64,000 nucleotides of DNA from Desulfofustis sp964433645 (GTDB taxonomy: Bacteria > Desulfobacterota > Desulfobulbia > Desulfobulbales > Desulfocapsaceae). The translations under genes and the position numbers were made by a program. Positions 33,392-43,192 of this stretch are shown here, one piece after another. The notes under the pieces are model-generated. The model was not told the DNA's origin. It worked only from the letters and a program-made list of their open reading frames with translations, and did no database searches. The stretch spans positions 11,803-75,802 of the forward strand of contig CAYSSK010000005.1 in the NCBI GenBank assembly GCA_964433645.1. Direction: 5' to 3'. Numbering within the stretch: the first letter of the stretch is position 1; each line of letters begins with the position of its first letter.

Positions 33392-35203
33392 TCAGCCAAT
33401 GGTGAAAAGATGATCCGATGCCTGCACCGTATCCCCCGCCGACACCTCGATGGCCAGGATTTTTCCGTCACAGGGCGACTTGACCTCCGACTCCATTTTC
33501 ATGGCTTCCAGGACCAGCAGGGGCTGATCGGTGGTGACGGAATCGCCGACCTTGACGAGGACCTTGACGACATTACCCGGAGTCGGCGCTTCGACCTCGG
33601 TGCCGCCGGCGGCAGGTGCCGCAGCGGGTGCTGCCGGTGTGGCGGGCTGCGCCGGTGTGGCCTGAACGGCGCCGCTGCCTTCGGCAACGGTGACGTCATA
33701 GCTGCGATTGTTGACGGTAATGGAGTAGGAGCGTGGTCCGGCCGGTGGTGGAGCCGCTGCCGCCGCCGCTTTTGTTTTGCCGGCCGGTTTGGCCGGTGGT
33801 GTGTCCTCGTCGGTCTTCTTGCGAACGTTGACCTTGGCGTTGCCGAGCAGGTAGTCCAGTCCTTTCTGTTCGCAACTGGCGATGATAAAGAGGTTCTCGT
33901 CGGTGACCGGCAGCTTGTTTTCTTCGAGAATCTTCGTTGCTTTCGGGATACCCGGCTCAAGAATATCGAGCGGGTCGTCGGTGAAAACAGGCTTGCCGAG
34001 CTGTTCGGAAGCGAGCTTGACGATTTTTGGATCCGGCGGCGTCGGGGTCTTGCCGAAGTAGCCGAGGACCATGTTGCCGTAGTTCTGGTTGATCACCTTC
34101 CACTTGCCCTGGGTCACGTTCATGTAGGCCTGCTGGAAGTAGAACTGGGAAACGGGGGTGACCGACGAACCGAAGCCGCCGAGCCGGATGACTTCGGCCA
34201 TTTCCTTGATGACCGCCGGATAGAGATGCAGCGTGTTGGTGTCGCGCATCATCATCGTGTTGGCGGTCAGAGCACCGCCGGGCATCGGCGACAGGGTGAT
34301 CGTCGGCGAGACCATTTTCGCTTCCGGCGGGAAGAAATAGTCCTTCATCGCACCCTCGAACGCCTCTTCGGCGGTGAGAATTTTCTCGTAGTCGAGATCC
34401 AGCGTAAAATCGGTTCCCTTCAGGACGTGCATCATCGACAGGATATCGGGCTGGCAGGTACCGCCGCTGACCGGGCTCTTGGCCAGGTCGATGCCGTCGG
34501 CGCCGCCTTCGATGGCCGCCAGGTTCTGGGAAATGCCGATACCGGCGGTATCATGGGTGTGGAACCAGAGGATGGTATCGTCGGACACCAGTTTCCGGGC
34601 ACCCTTGAAGGTGTCGTAGACTTTTCTCGGATTGGCCGTACCGGTCGCATCTTTAAAGCAGATGGAATGGAACGGGATATCCGAGTCGAGGATCACTTTC
34701 AAGCGTTCCAGGTAGAACTCCGGCGTATGGGCGCCGGAGCAGCCCGGCGGCAGATCCATGACGGTCACGACGATCTGATGATGCAGGCCGTGGTGAGCGA
34801 TCCGCTCGCCGGAATACTCGAGATTGTGCATGTCGTTGAGCGCATCAAAGTTACGGATCGTGGTGATGCCGTGCTTCTTGAACATCTTGGCGTGCAGGTC
34901 GATCATGTCCCGGGGTTGCTGACTCAGGGCCACGACGTTGATGCCGCGGGCCAGGGTCTGCAGATTGGCATCGGGACCGACTTTTTCGCGGAAACGATCC
35001 ATCATGTCGAAGGCCGATTCACCGCAATAGAAGAAAAGACTTTGAAAACGGGCACCGCCGCCGGCCTCGAGATGGGTGATGCCGGCATCGACACTGGCCT
35101 GCAGGGCAGGAAGAAAATCATCGGTCAACACCCGCGCGCCGAAAACTGACTGAAATCCGTCCCGGAAAGACGTATCCATGAATTTGATTACTTTTTTACC
35201 CAC
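33392..35203 (-). CDS. oadA: Biotin-dependent decarboxylase/carboxyltransferase alpha subunit (OadA-like)
   Basis: 603 residues. N-terminal carboxyltransferase barrel: FMDTSFRDGFQS (usually DTTLRDAHQS), DIPFHSICFKDATGTANP and the metal-binding WFHTHDTAGIG. A conserved carboxylase domain follows, then an Ala/Pro-rich linker and a C-terminal biotinyl domain with LVLEAMKMESEV (biotinyl Lys). With OadG and OadB it forms a membrane Na+ pump. The FRDGF variant of the first motif and TGTANP leave the substrate (oxaloacetate or methylmalonyl-CoA-type) open. The gene lies 71 bases after oadG. Confidence 0.9.
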   Translation of the reverse strand: MGKKVIKFMDTSFRDGFQSVFGARVLTDDFLPALQASVDAGITHLEAGGGARFQSLFFYCGESAFDMMDRFREKVGPDANLQTLARGINVVALSQQPRDMIDLHAKMFKKHGITTIRNFDALNDMHNLEYSGERIAHHGLHHQIVVTVMDLPPGCSGAHTPEFYLERLKVILDSDIPFHSICFKDATGTANPRKVYDTFKGARKLVSDDTILWFHTHDTAGIGISQNLAAIEGGADGIDLAKSPVSGGTCQPDILSMMHVLKGTDFTLDLDYEKILTAEEAFEGAMKDYFFPPEAKMVSPTITLSPMPGGALTANTMMMRDTNTLHLYPAVIKEMAEVIRLGGFGSSVTPVSQFYFQQAYMNVTQGKWKVINQNYGNMVLGYFGKTPTPPDPKIVKLASEQLGKPVFTDDPLDILEPGIPKATKILEENKLPVTDENLFIIASCEQKGLDYLLGNAKVNVRKKTDEDTPPAKPAGKTKAAAAAAPPPAGPRSYSITVNNRSYDVTVAEGSGAVQATPAQPATPAAPAAAPAAGGTEVEAPTPGNVVKVLVKVGDSVTTDQPLLVLEAMKMESEVKSPCDGKILAIEVSAGDTVQASDHLFTIG

Positions 35204-35274
35204 CGTACTTCTCCTTGCGTTAGGTTATGTCAACCATGCCGGCTGACAGATGATATTCGCTTCCGCTTCTCCGT

Positions 35275-35547
35275 TCAGCGCAGCGCCGCCGCTCGTTCCG
35301 CTTCAAAGGCGGCAATAGCGGCGGTGATGACGACGATATCCTCGTCCCGGTCTGCTGCCGCTGCCGATTTTTGCCGCTCTTTTTCCTTTCTCAAGCGCTC
35401 CCGCTCATCCTGGATCGCTTGCAGTTCCCGCGCCGTGACTCCTTTGGTGAGCGTGGCGACGAGTTGGATAAGCACAACCATCAGAATGAGAAACAGCAAC
35501 ACGGTTGTCATACCGACAACCATCAACTTCAGTCCTTCAATAATCAT
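35275..35547 (-). CDS. oadG: Na+-translocating decarboxylase gamma subunit
   Basis: 90 residues: one membrane helix (GMTTVLLFLILMVVLIQLVATL) followed by a charged, Ala/Glu/Lys-rich tail, the organisation of OadG, which stabilises the alpha-beta complex. Its position directly upstream of oadA confirms the call. The tail lacks an obvious His-rich metal site. Confidence 0.85.
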   Translation of the reverse strand: MIIEGLKLMVVGMTTVLLFLILMVVLIQLVATLTKGVTARELQAIQDERERLRKEKERQKSAAAADRDEDIVVITAAIAAFEAERAAALR

Positions 35548-35594
35548 CTGATATCCCCGCCTCTTGTTTCAGTGTCGTGATGAGGTCCGCCGGT

Positions 35595-35879
35595 TTACTC
35601 TTCGTAAACGGCATATTCGGTAGTGTCTCCCAGCAGCAGATCGATCTCGCTCTGGACGCTCTGACGTTGGGGGCTGTTGAACCAATTCTCCCATTCTTCG
35701 CGGGAGCGCCAGGTGGAAATGACGACACACTCGTCCGGCTGGTCGATTCTGCGCAAGGTCTCGCCGTAAATGTAGCCGGGCTGATTGAGCGTCAGGCTGC
35801 GCATTTTTTTCAGCAGAACCGTCAACTCGATGATGTTCTTGTCGATACCTTTTCTGGTGATAAAAATCTTGACTGCCAT
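35595..35879 (-). CDS. ABM-domain (antibiotic biosynthesis monooxygenase-like) protein
   Basis: 94 residues from ATG 35879, with AGGGGGAA upstream. AVKIFITRKGIDKNIIELTVLLKKM and QPGYIYGETLRR, VVISTWRSREEWENWFNSPQRQ form the dimeric ferredoxin-like ABM fold. Such proteins include heme-degrading and quinol enzymes, but many are uncharacterised; no catalytic residue is diagnostic. It ends 47 bases before oadG on the same strand and may be in its transcript. Confidence 0.78.
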   Translation of the reverse strand: MAVKIFITRKGIDKNIIELTVLLKKMRSLTLNQPGYIYGETLRRIDQPDECVVISTWRSREEWENWFNSPQRQSVQSEIDLLLGDTTEYAVYEE

Positions 35880-36589
35880 GCCGTTCCCCCTTGGTTGTGT
35901 CTGAACGACCGATCGGAGCGGTTTCTCGTGGAACTGGTCAAAGCCGGCGGCATCGTCGCCCACCGGTTGAGGATGGATGCGGCTGAACGAAAGAAGGCAG
36001 AGCGTCTCAGCACAACTCCCCATGGAGAGCGTGTTGGCAAATGGAAACCGGATAAACGCCCGCCATCATGGTCCCTTGTTCTGGCACAAGAGTATAAGGT
36101 AGACTTTTGTTTGTAAAGATAAATTGAAATCAGTTCCGCCAATCGCTATTATAAAAAAGGATTAATGGTTTCACCTTCTTCCCGGACGTTGCCGGTAAGG
36201 ATTCAGATTTACAGCAAAAAGAAAATCCTTAACTGGTATGACCAAGGGCTATGTTTCCTTTCTTTAAGAACCGTTGATAGAGAACGCGCATATTATTTAT
36301 CAAGGGCAGGAGCGAAGTCCCTTTTTGTAGTATCGGCCGACATCTTTAACTACTCAAAAATTTGTTCAAATCGCAGATAAGAAGGGACTGGTTTTCTGTA
36401 AGCCTGCCCGGCGGGGCGACCAATAGCAAGAGATCAAAGAGAAAATCGATATTGGTCGGACCAGTCAGAACGTATGTCGAAAAATGCCGGGCGGACCTCC
36501 CGCCGTCGGAAAGATTGTCTTGCCTTCCGGAATCCAGTCTGGTTTCTTGTCCCGACACTGATTTCTCCGCTGTTCTTACCGAGCCAGCC
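35880..36589. other. Long intergenic region, AT-rich in the middle
   Basis: About 710 bases without a convincing gene. From about 36100 to 36380 the composition is clearly AT-richer than its neighbours. An inverted repeat TAAGGATT/AATCCTTA (36196-36203, 36224-36231) is present. A plus-strand 71-codon frame at 36165 has no family resemblance or good ribosome site. The region may hold a degraded gene or an unrecognised RNA. Confidence 0.4.
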
Positions 36590-37057
36590 ATGCCCGACAA
36601 CGACACTATCGTGCAATTTATCAAGTACGCGCTGGCCGGTGGTCTGGCGACCGCCACCCATATTGTCGTTTTTCACCTGATAGCCTGGAAGGCGTTTCCG
36701 GCACTCCAGCCCCATGACCATGCGGTCCGTTTGTTGCGGTTGCGTATCAGAGAGATCAACGATTACCAGCGGGCGCGCAACTCGATGATCAGCAATGCGA
36801 CGGCATTTGTGGTCGCCAATCTGGTTGCGTACGTTACCAATATCATGTGGGTCTTCGAGCGCGGACGACACACCTTTCTGATCGAGATCGGATTGTTTTA
36901 CCTCGTCTCAGGCATCAGTGTCGCGCTCGGGACGGCGTTGATGGGCATTCTCATCAGGCGTTTCGGCATGCTGACGACCTATGCCTTTGCGGCCAATATC
37001 GTGACCGCGGTGATGATCAACTACGCTGTCCGCAAGTTTTTCATCTTCCAGGGCTGA
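36590..37057 (+). CDS. GtrA-like membrane protein
   Basis: 155 residues from ATG 36590; the frame continues upstream to 36362 without family similarity. Four hydrophobic segments: IVQFIKYALAGGLATATHIVVFHL, NATAFVVANLVAYVTNIMWVFERG, IEIGLFYLVSGISVALGTALMGI and FAANIVTAVMINYAVRKFFIF. This is the GtrA layout, thought to flip or assist undecaprenyl-phosphate sugars. A hydrophilic insertion after helix 1 is longer than usual. No glycosyltransferase is adjacent. Confidence 0.82.
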   Translation: MPDNDTIVQFIKYALAGGLATATHIVVFHLIAWKAFPALQPHDHAVRLLRLRIREINDYQRARNSMISNATAFVVANLVAYVTNIMWVFERGRHTFLIEIGLFYLVSGISVALGTALMGILIRRFGMLTTYAFAANIVTAVMINYAVRKFFIFQG

Positions 37058-37319
37058 CGGGATCGTGACCGATGACCCAGGCAACATAGTTGTCCCACTG
37101 ATTCCGGCCCTGCTCGACGGGCAGGGCCTCTTCGACGGTCGAGGCTTGCGGGGCGAGGCCGGAGGTATGGCGGAAGATATGGGCAAAGGTTATCCGCGCC
37201 TTGCGGGGATCGGACAGCGGGAATCCCATCGGCAGCCAGCGGTGGTCGTAAACCTTTGATTCGCGGGATAACCGATAGGCAAGCCGGCCTGCCCTTCCGG
37301 CTACGATGACGATCTTCAT
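37041..37319 (-). CDS. Hypothetical protein
   Basis: 92 residues from ATG 37319: MKIVIVAGRAGRLAYRLSRE, YDHRWLPMGFPLSDPRKA, NQWDNYVAWVIGHDP. No family recognised. GGAGG stands 12 bases upstream, farther than normal. The end overlaps the GtrA-like gene by 17 bases on the other strand. It may be real or fortuitous; the 5' flank resembles that of the frame at 30249. Confidence 0.35.
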   Translation of the reverse strand: MKIVIVAGRAGRLAYRLSRESKVYDHRWLPMGFPLSDPRKARITFAHIFRHTSGLAPQASTVEEALPVEQGRNQWDNYVAWVIGHDPVSPGR

Positions 37320-37356
37320 TGTTCGTTGTGGCCTCCAGTCATGGGGGGTATAAGCT

Positions 37357-40317
37357 ATGATGAACGTCATGAAGGACAGATCAACCCATTGCCCCGCAGT
37401 GTCTGATACGATGCCGGCTCGACATTTTTTGAAAACGATGCGTTCCCGGATCTTTTTTTCTTTTCTTGCCGCCCTGGCTCCGGTGCTGCTGTTGCTCGCC
37501 CTCTTCGTCGAACTGGCGCTGGTCCCGTTTATCACGACCGATATCAGACAGGAATTGACCAATTCCACCAGGCTCCTGAAAAATGCGGTCCATGCCAGCG
37601 CCTCGGTTGCCATTCGCAACCATCTGCAGGCGATTGCGCAAAAAAACCTCGAGATTGCCCGCCAGCAGCTTGACCTCGTCGAGCAGGGGGTGCTGAGCCG
37701 CGCCGAAGCCGTCCGTCGGTTAAAGGACATCTTTCTCAGTCAGCAGGTGGGGCGCTCCGGCTATATCTATTGCCTCAATTCCCGGGGAATTCTCGAGGTG
37801 CACCCCAATCGGCAACTGGCCGGCTCGGACGTCTCGTCGTTTGCCTTTGTCCGTCGACAAATCGACCAGAAACAGGGATATATCGAATACGACTGGAGCA
37901 ATCCCGGTGAGTCGTCGGCTCGCCCGAAAGCTTTGTATATGGTGTATTTCAAAGAGTTGGACTGGATTATTTCAGCATCGAGTTATCGCTCCGAGTTTGC
38001 CGAGTTGCTCAATCCCGATGATTTTACCGAGATGGTTCTGTCCCTGCGTTTCGGGAAAAGCGGCTACGCGTACCTGTTCAACAGGGAGGGGGTGGTGCTG
38101 ATCCACCCGCAATTGCGCGATGTTAATTTTTTCATGCAGCAGGAAACGCCCGTTGATTTTGTCCGGACGATGCTCCGCGAGGGTACCGGCAGCATGGAGT
38201 ATGTCTGGAAAAATCCGGGTGATTCCGGTCACCGCAGGAAGATCGTCGTCTTCGAGAGCATTCCCGAATATGGCTGGGTTGTCGCCTCTTCCGCCTATCT
38301 CGATGAAATCATGGCACCGGTGCGCGTGGCCCGGCTGGTGGTTTACGGTTCGATCCTGGCCCTGATGGCCGCTTTCGCGCTGGCCAGCTTTTGGATCAGC
38401 GGTCGCTTGACCCGGCCGGTACAGAATATGGTGCGACAGCTCGATCTCAATACCCGGACGGGGTCGACTGAGCCGTTGCCGATCGACGGTGATGATGAGT
38501 TCGGCCGGCTGGCCGGTGAATTTAATTCTTTTCTGCAGCAGATCGACAAACAGACGGAGTTCATCCGGCGGGAACAGGATCGCTACCGGAACTTGTTCGA
38601 AGCGAGTCCCGATGCGGTTTTCCTGCTTCACGGTATGCGCTTCGTCGACTGCAACCCGGCAACGCTGGTTATNNNNNNNNNNNNNNNNNNNNNNNNNNNN
38701 NNNNNNNNNNNNNNNNNNNNNNNNNNNNNNNNNNNNNNNNNNNNNNNNNNNNNNNNNNNNNNNNNNNNNNNNCTCCGAGAAAGCGAGGAGAAGTATCGCC
38801 AGCTTATCGAAAATGCCCTTGACGCTATCTTTATCGCCCAGGACGGCCACATCGTCTTTGCCAATCATCAGACGGCGGCGATGATCGGCTTTGACGACCG
38901 GGAATTGAAGGCCCGGCCGTTTACGTTTTTTATCCATCCGGAAGACCGTGATCTGGTTGTCCAGCGCCATGCCAAACGGCTCCGGGGCGATGACGGATTG
39001 CCGCAGAACTATGTCTTCCGTTTATTGACCAAGACGCAGAGAGAAATCACCATTCACCTGAGCGCCGTGCTGATCCAGTGGAACGGGCGGCCGGCAACGC
39101 TCAATTTCGCCCGCGACATCACCGAGCAGAAACGGTTGGAAAACGCCTTTCAACAGGCTCAGAAAATGGAGGCGATCGGTACTCTTGCCGGCGGCATAGC
39201 CCACGATTTCAACAATCTGTTGATGGCTATCCAGGGGCGAGCGGAATTGCTCCGGATAGGAGACGACAGAGAAAAACTCCTGGAACACGCCCGGGCCATC
39301 GAAGAGTGCGTGAAAAGCGCCGGCGCCCTGACCCGGCAGCTGCTCGGCTTCGCCCGGGGCGGCAAGTACCGGCCGCAACCCATAGATCTCAACGACATGG
39401 TCCGCAATACCGCCTCTCTGTTCGGCAGAACCAGAAAAGAGATTCGCATCACCCTCGATTGCTCAGGGTATCCGGTGGTGGCCGAGGCCGACAAGGCGCA
39501 GTTGGAACAGGTGTTGCTCAATATGTACGTCAATGCCTGGCAGGCCATGCCCCGCGGCGGTGAATTGAGAATCGCCACCGCCGGCGCGGAACTGGACAAA
39601 GCGGCCAGCACCCCCCATGATGTTGTACCAGGCCGTTTTGCGCTGATTACCATTGGTGATACCGGCATCGGTATCGACCGTGATATCATGCCACGGATTT
39701 TCGAACCCTTTTTTACCACCAAGGACAAGAGTCGGGGAACGGGACTCGGACTGGCGTCGGCCTATGGTATTATCCGCAACCATGGCGGTTTTATCGGGGT
39801 CGACAGCGAGCCCGGTCAGGGCACGGTATTTACCGTCTACCTGCCGTGGTCGGAGAATACCCCCGTACCCGACGAAGAACCCGAGGTTTTTTCGCAACAG
39901 GGATCGGAAACGATTCTGCTGGTCGACGACGAGATTATGATCTTGGAAGTCGGGCAGGCCATGCTGCGGCAATTGGGGTATCAGGTTTTGACGGCCCAAG
40001 GCGGTCAGGCGGCCGTGGCCGTCATGGAGCGTCAGGCGTCGACCGTCGACCTGGTCATTCTCGATCTGATCATGCCGGGAATGGATGGCGGCCAGACGCT
40101 GGCCGCTCTGCGCAGCATGAGCCGGAACGTGCCGGTGATATTGTCCAGCGGTTATGCGTTGACCAAACAGATGGAGCAGGTGATGGAGCAGGGGTGCAGC
40201 GGGTTTTTGCAGAAACCGTTCAACCTCTCTGAATTGTCCCGATCCGTCCGCCATATCCTTGATTCGACACGACCGGGTGCCTCGGCAAACCGCGGGAAAA
40301 ACGCATCGGCGCCTTGA
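37357..40317 (+). CDS. Membrane hybrid sensor histidine kinase (dCache-HAMP-PAS-PAS-HK-REC), interrupted by assembly gap
   Basis: About 986 residues as read, including 34 unknown ones over the gap. A membrane helix near residue 30 and one near 330 flank a periplasmic double-Cache sensor (GRSGYIYCLNSRGILEVHP, FGKSGYAYLFNREGVVLIHP). Then HAMP, a PAS domain cut by the gap, a second PAS (YRQLIENALDAIFIA), HisKA with LAGGIAHDFNNLLMAI, HATPase with DTGIGI and GTGLGLASAYGII, and a receiver with acceptor VILDLIMPGMDG. The frames on both sides agree, but the gap length is nominal. It senses a small extracytoplasmic ligand, unknown. Confidence 0.85.
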   Translation: MMNVMKDRSTHCPAVSDTMPARHFLKTMRSRIFFSFLAALAPVLLLLALFVELALVPFITTDIRQELTNSTRLLKNAVHASASVAIRNHLQAIAQKNLEIARQQLDLVEQGVLSRAEAVRRLKDIFLSQQVGRSGYIYCLNSRGILEVHPNRQLAGSDVSSFAFVRRQIDQKQGYIEYDWSNPGESSARPKALYMVYFKELDWIISASSYRSEFAELLNPDDFTEMVLSLRFGKSGYAYLFNREGVVLIHPQLRDVNFFMQQETPVDFVRTMLREGTGSMEYVWKNPGDSGHRRKIVVFESIPEYGWVVASSAYLDEIMAPVRVARLVVYGSILALMAAFALASFWISGRLTRPVQNMVRQLDLNTRTGSTEPLPIDGDDEFGRLAGEFNSFLQQIDKQTEFIRREQDRYRNLFEASPDAVFLLHGMRFVDCNPATLVXXXXXXXXXXXXXXXXXXXXXXXXXXXXXXXXXXLRESEEKYRQLIENALDAIFIAQDGHIVFANHQTAAMIGFDDRELKARPFTFFIHPEDRDLVVQRHAKRLRGDDGLPQNYVFRLLTKTQREITIHLSAVLIQWNGRPATLNFARDITEQKRLENAFQQAQKMEAIGTLAGGIAHDFNNLLMAIQGRAELLRIGDDREKLLEHARAIEECVKSAGALTRQLLGFARGGKYRPQPIDLNDMVRNTASLFGRTRKEIRITLDCSGYPVVAEADKAQLEQVLLNMYVNAWQAMPRGGELRIATAGAELDKAASTPHDVVPGRFALITIGDTGIGIDRDIMPRIFEPFFTTKDKSRGTGLGLASAYGIIRNHGGFIGVDSEPGQGTVFTVYLPWSENTPVPDEEPEVFSQQGSETILLVDDEIMILEVGQAMLRQLGYQVLTAQGGQAAVAVMERQASTVDLVILDLIMPGMDGGQTLAALRSMSRNVPVILSSGYALTKQMEQVMEQGCSGFLQKPFNLSELSRSVRHILDSTRPGASANRGKNASAP
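38673..38772. other. Assembly gap (100 N)
   Basis: Exactly 100 N inside the first PAS domain of the sensor kinase. The uniform length indicates a nominal scaffold gap, so the true distance is unknown. Confidence 0.98.
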
Positions 40318-40352
40318 AAGAAAGCAAAACAGCAAAGAGAGGGACACAAGAG

Positions 40353-41069
40353 ATGGCGAACCGGAGCATTGACATCAGAGACCGGCTGATCGTCGCACTC
40401 GATTTTGATCGTGCCGAAACGGCGCGGGAAATGGTCCGGCGGTGCGAAGCACAGGTCGGATTTTTCAAGGTCGGGTTGGAATTGTTTATGGTTGACTGGT
40501 TTACAACCGTGGACTGGTTGATCGCCAGAGGGCATAAAGTGATGCTCGATCTGAAATTCTACGACATTCCGGAAACGGTGAAGCGGGCCGTTGCCCAGGT
40601 GAACGATCGGGGCGTCAGCCTGCTGACCATTCATGGCGACCGATCGATTATCGAGGCGGCGGTCGCCGGTCGGGGGGATATGAAACTTCTGGCGGTGACC
40701 GTACTGACCAGTTTTTCCGAGGCGGACCTCCGAGAACTCGGCATGGGCGAGGATGTAGCCGAACTGGTTCGTCGCCGGGCCCGTATCGCCGTGGCCGGCG
40801 GCTGCGACGGCCTGGTATCGTCGGCCCGCGAAGCACGGGAGTTGCGGCTGGATCTCGGCGAGCGCCCGTTGCTCGTGACTCCGGGCATTCGGCCGGCTGT
40901 GGCGGAGGGAGCGGTGAGGGACGACCAGAAACGGGTCATGACCGCCGGTCAGGCAATCAGGGCCGGTGCCGATTATCTGGTGGTCGGTCGCCCGATTACC
41001 AGGGCGGCCGATCCGCAGACGGTGATTGCCCGGATGCAGGAGGAAATCACCGCGGCCCGTGCCGGATGA
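40353..41069 (+). CDS. pyrF: Orotidine 5'-phosphate decarboxylase
   Basis: 238 residues from ATG 40353, preceded by AAAGAGAGGGA. Barrel motifs: LIVALDFDRAETA, FFKVGLELFM, the catalytic MLDLKFYDIPETV, LLTIHGD, LVTPGIRP and YLVVGRPIT. It makes UMP from OMP. It starts about 35 bases after the sensor kinase stop and may share its transcript. Length is canonical. Confidence 0.96.
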   Translation: MANRSIDIRDRLIVALDFDRAETAREMVRRCEAQVGFFKVGLELFMVDWFTTVDWLIARGHKVMLDLKFYDIPETVKRAVAQVNDRGVSLLTIHGDRSIIEAAVAGRGDMKLLAVTVLTSFSEADLRELGMGEDVAELVRRRARIAVAGGCDGLVSSAREARELRLDLGERPLLVTPGIRPAVAEGAVRDDQKRVMTAGQAIRAGADYLVVGRPITRAADPQTVIARMQEEITAARAG

Positions 41070-41293
41070 ACCATATCCCGGCAGCGCTGCCTGTTCAGCG
41101 GAGCCCGGGCAATCAGATTGGCGGACAGTTTCTGAATGATGTCGGTTGTTTTGGTTGACACGAACGGGACACTGATTAGTCTCTAAGAGATAAGAGATAT
41201 TGGTGGCTGCAGAGAGAGCGATCTCCGATCGAGATTACCAGGCGCTGCTGTTTACCGGAGCCGTAGAAAATAACGAAGTCGATGGAGGATAGT

Positions 41294-41740
41294 ATGAGAG
41301 TGCTTGCCATTATCATGGTGGCGGCAATGATGTTTGTAACATCGTGCGCCGATACCCATAAAGGACAACAGGGAGCGGTTGGCGGAGCCGTCGGCGGGGC
41401 CTTGATCGGACAGGCGATCGGCCGCAGCACCGAAGCGACCCTGATCGGTGCCGCTGTCGGCACGATGCTGGGTTATATCGTCGGCAATGAGATGGACAAA
41501 TATGACCGCCAGCAGCTTAACTACGCCTATGAAAGCGGTCGGTCGGGCCAGCCGGTGGGCTGGGTGAACCCCGATACCGGCAATAACTATCAAGTCGTGC
41601 CGCAACCGGCTTACACCAATCCGAGGTCCGACCGGGTCTGCCGGCAGGCCGAGATTCAGGCGGTAATCGATGGTCAGCCGCAGACCACCATTACCACCGC
41701 CTGCCGGAATGAGCAGGGGCAGTGGGTCCTGCAAAATTAA
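41294..41740 (+). CDS. Glycine-zipper lipoprotein (17-kDa antigen-like)
   Basis: 148 residues from ATG 41294, with GGAGGA just upstream. Lipoprotein signal with lipobox VTSC near residue 18. Two glycine-zipper helices follow (GAVGGAVGGALIGQAIG, LIGAAVGTMLGYIVGNEM), then a hydrophilic C-terminal half with a Cys pair (RVCRQAE, TTACRNEQG), as in surface-antigen/SlyB-type proteins. Probably an outer-membrane lipoprotein with a structural role. Confidence 0.85.
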   Translation: MRVLAIIMVAAMMFVTSCADTHKGQQGAVGGAVGGALIGQAIGRSTEATLIGAAVGTMLGYIVGNEMDKYDRQQLNYAYESGRSGQPVGWVNPDTGNNYQVVPQPAYTNPRSDRVCRQAEIQAVIDGQPQTTITTACRNEQGQWVLQN

Positions 41741-41812
41741 CAGGATGTCTCTCCCCCACCACCGGCTTAGAGGAAACGAGGGGTGCCGTTTCGGCTCGAG
41801 AGGATCCTTCTC

Positions 41813-43192
41813 TTAAAATAACGGCGCCCCTTTTGTCGGCAGCACGGTGGTGAACCCGTTCTTCTGGAGCACCGCACTGAAGGTGTGGCGGGTGTCGTCT
41901 TCGCCGTGAACGAGAAAAATCGTTCGCGGCTTTTCCCTGAAGGCCGACAGCCAGTCACTGAGGCCGTGCCGATCGGCATGTGCTGAAAAGGCACCGATTC
42001 TGGCGATTTCGGCCTTGACGACCAGAGAAAGACCCATCATCTTGATTTCCTCGGCGCCGTCCAGCAGAAACCGGCCCAAGGTTCCCGGTGCCTGATAGCC
42101 GACGAAGAGCACGGTGTTCTTCGGATCCCAGATACCATGTTTGAAGTGGTGCCGGATGCGGCCGGCCGTGCACATACCGCTGCCGGCGATGACGATGGCC
42201 GGTTCCTGCATCGTATTGACTTTTCGTGACTCCTCCACCGACGGCGTACAGATCAGGCCGGGAAAACTGAAGGGTTTATCTCTTCTCGCCCGGGCCTCTT
42301 CATCGTAATGGTCCGGGTGCTTTTCGAATACTTCCGTTATTTTGATGGCGAGCGGGCTGTCCAGGTAAATATTCATCGGCGGGAACTCGGGCTGTTCGAT
42401 TTTCAGCTCGCTCAAGGTATAGAGCAGTTCCTGGGTGCGTTCGAGAGCAAAAGAGGGGATCAGCAGCTTGCCGCCTTTGCGGTAGGTTGACTGGATATAG
42501 CCGTAGAGTTCCTCTTTGCGTGATTGTGAGCTGATGTGAACACGATCTCCATAGGTCGTCTCGACAAAGACATGATCACCGTTCCAGATAGTGGTCGGGT
42601 CTTCGACAATCGGCACGTTCACTTGTCCGAGATCACCGGAAAAGACGATTTTTTCTTCGCGAGCGGCGTGGTTTTTGACAAACAATTCGACGATGGCTGA
42701 ACCGATGACATGACCGGCGTCACGAAGCCGGAAGGTGATGTCTTTGACCTGCAGAGCCGTGTTGTAGGTGATCACTTGAATTAGGTCCCCCACCTGCTCG
42801 GCGTGTTGCATGGTGTAGAGGGGCTCGCGGGGGGGCTCCCCTTTCCGGAGGCGCCGCTTGTTTTCGTGTTCGGTATCCTTTTCCTGGATATAGGCACTGT
42901 CAGCGAGCATGATCGGCAGCAGGTCGGCGGTCGGCGGGCTGGCGTAGACGATCCCTTTGAAGCCGTATTTCACCAGTTTCGGCAGCAGGCCGCAGTGATC
43001 GATATGGGCATGGGTGACAATGACGAAATCAATGGCCTGAGGGTCAAACGGGAACGGCTCGTAGTTGAGGCGATTGAGTGTTTTGTTTCCCTGGAACATG
43101 CCGCAGTCGATAAGCAGACGGGCAGAACCGGTTTCGACGAGGTGGCACGATCCGGTGACACAACCGGCGGCGCCGTGGCAGGTGATCTGCAT
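41813..43192 (-). CDS. Metallo-beta-lactamase/beta-CASP RNA nuclease-like protein
   Basis: 459 residues from ATG 43192, supported by AAGGAG upstream. Metallo-beta-lactamase motif HAHIDHCGLLP, later RDAGHVIGSAIVEL and FSGDLGQ; then the beta-CASP and RMMBL regions (PSFALERTQELLYTL, IAGSGMCTAGRIRHHF, GAFSAHADRHGL, VHGEDDTRHTFS). This is the YSH1/CPSF73-like arrangement of predicted exonuclease/endonuclease enzymes acting on RNA. Bacterial members are poorly studied; substrate unknown. Confidence 0.88.
   Translation of the reverse strand: MQITCHGAAGCVTGSCHLVETGSARLLIDCGMFQGNKTLNRLNYEPFPFDPQAIDFVIVTHAHIDHCGLLPKLVKYGFKGIVYASPPTADLLPIMLADSAYIQEKDTEHENKRRLRKGEPPREPLYTMQHAEQVGDLIQVITYNTALQVKDITFRLRDAGHVIGSAIVELFVKNHAAREEKIVFSGDLGQVNVPIVEDPTTIWNGDHVFVETTYGDRVHISSQSRKEELYGYIQSTYRKGGKLLIPSFALERTQELLYTLSELKIEQPEFPPMNIYLDSPLAIKITEVFEKHPDHYDEEARARRDKPFSFPGLICTPSVEESRKVNTMQEPAIVIAGSGMCTAGRIRHHFKHGIWDPKNTVLFVGYQAPGTLGRFLLDGAEEIKMMGLSLVVKAEIARIGAFSAHADRHGLSDWLSAFREKPRTIFLVHGEDDTRHTFSAVLQKNGFTTVLPTKGAPLF

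Noticed and set aside
33410..35149. 579-codon plus-strand frame opposite oadA
   Set aside because: Entirely antisense to a well-supported biotin enzyme gene; composition is that of a shadow frame.
36165..36380. 71-codon plus-strand frame in the AT-rich gap
   Set aside because: No ribosome site, no recognisable family, and odd composition; kept only as part of the intergenic description.
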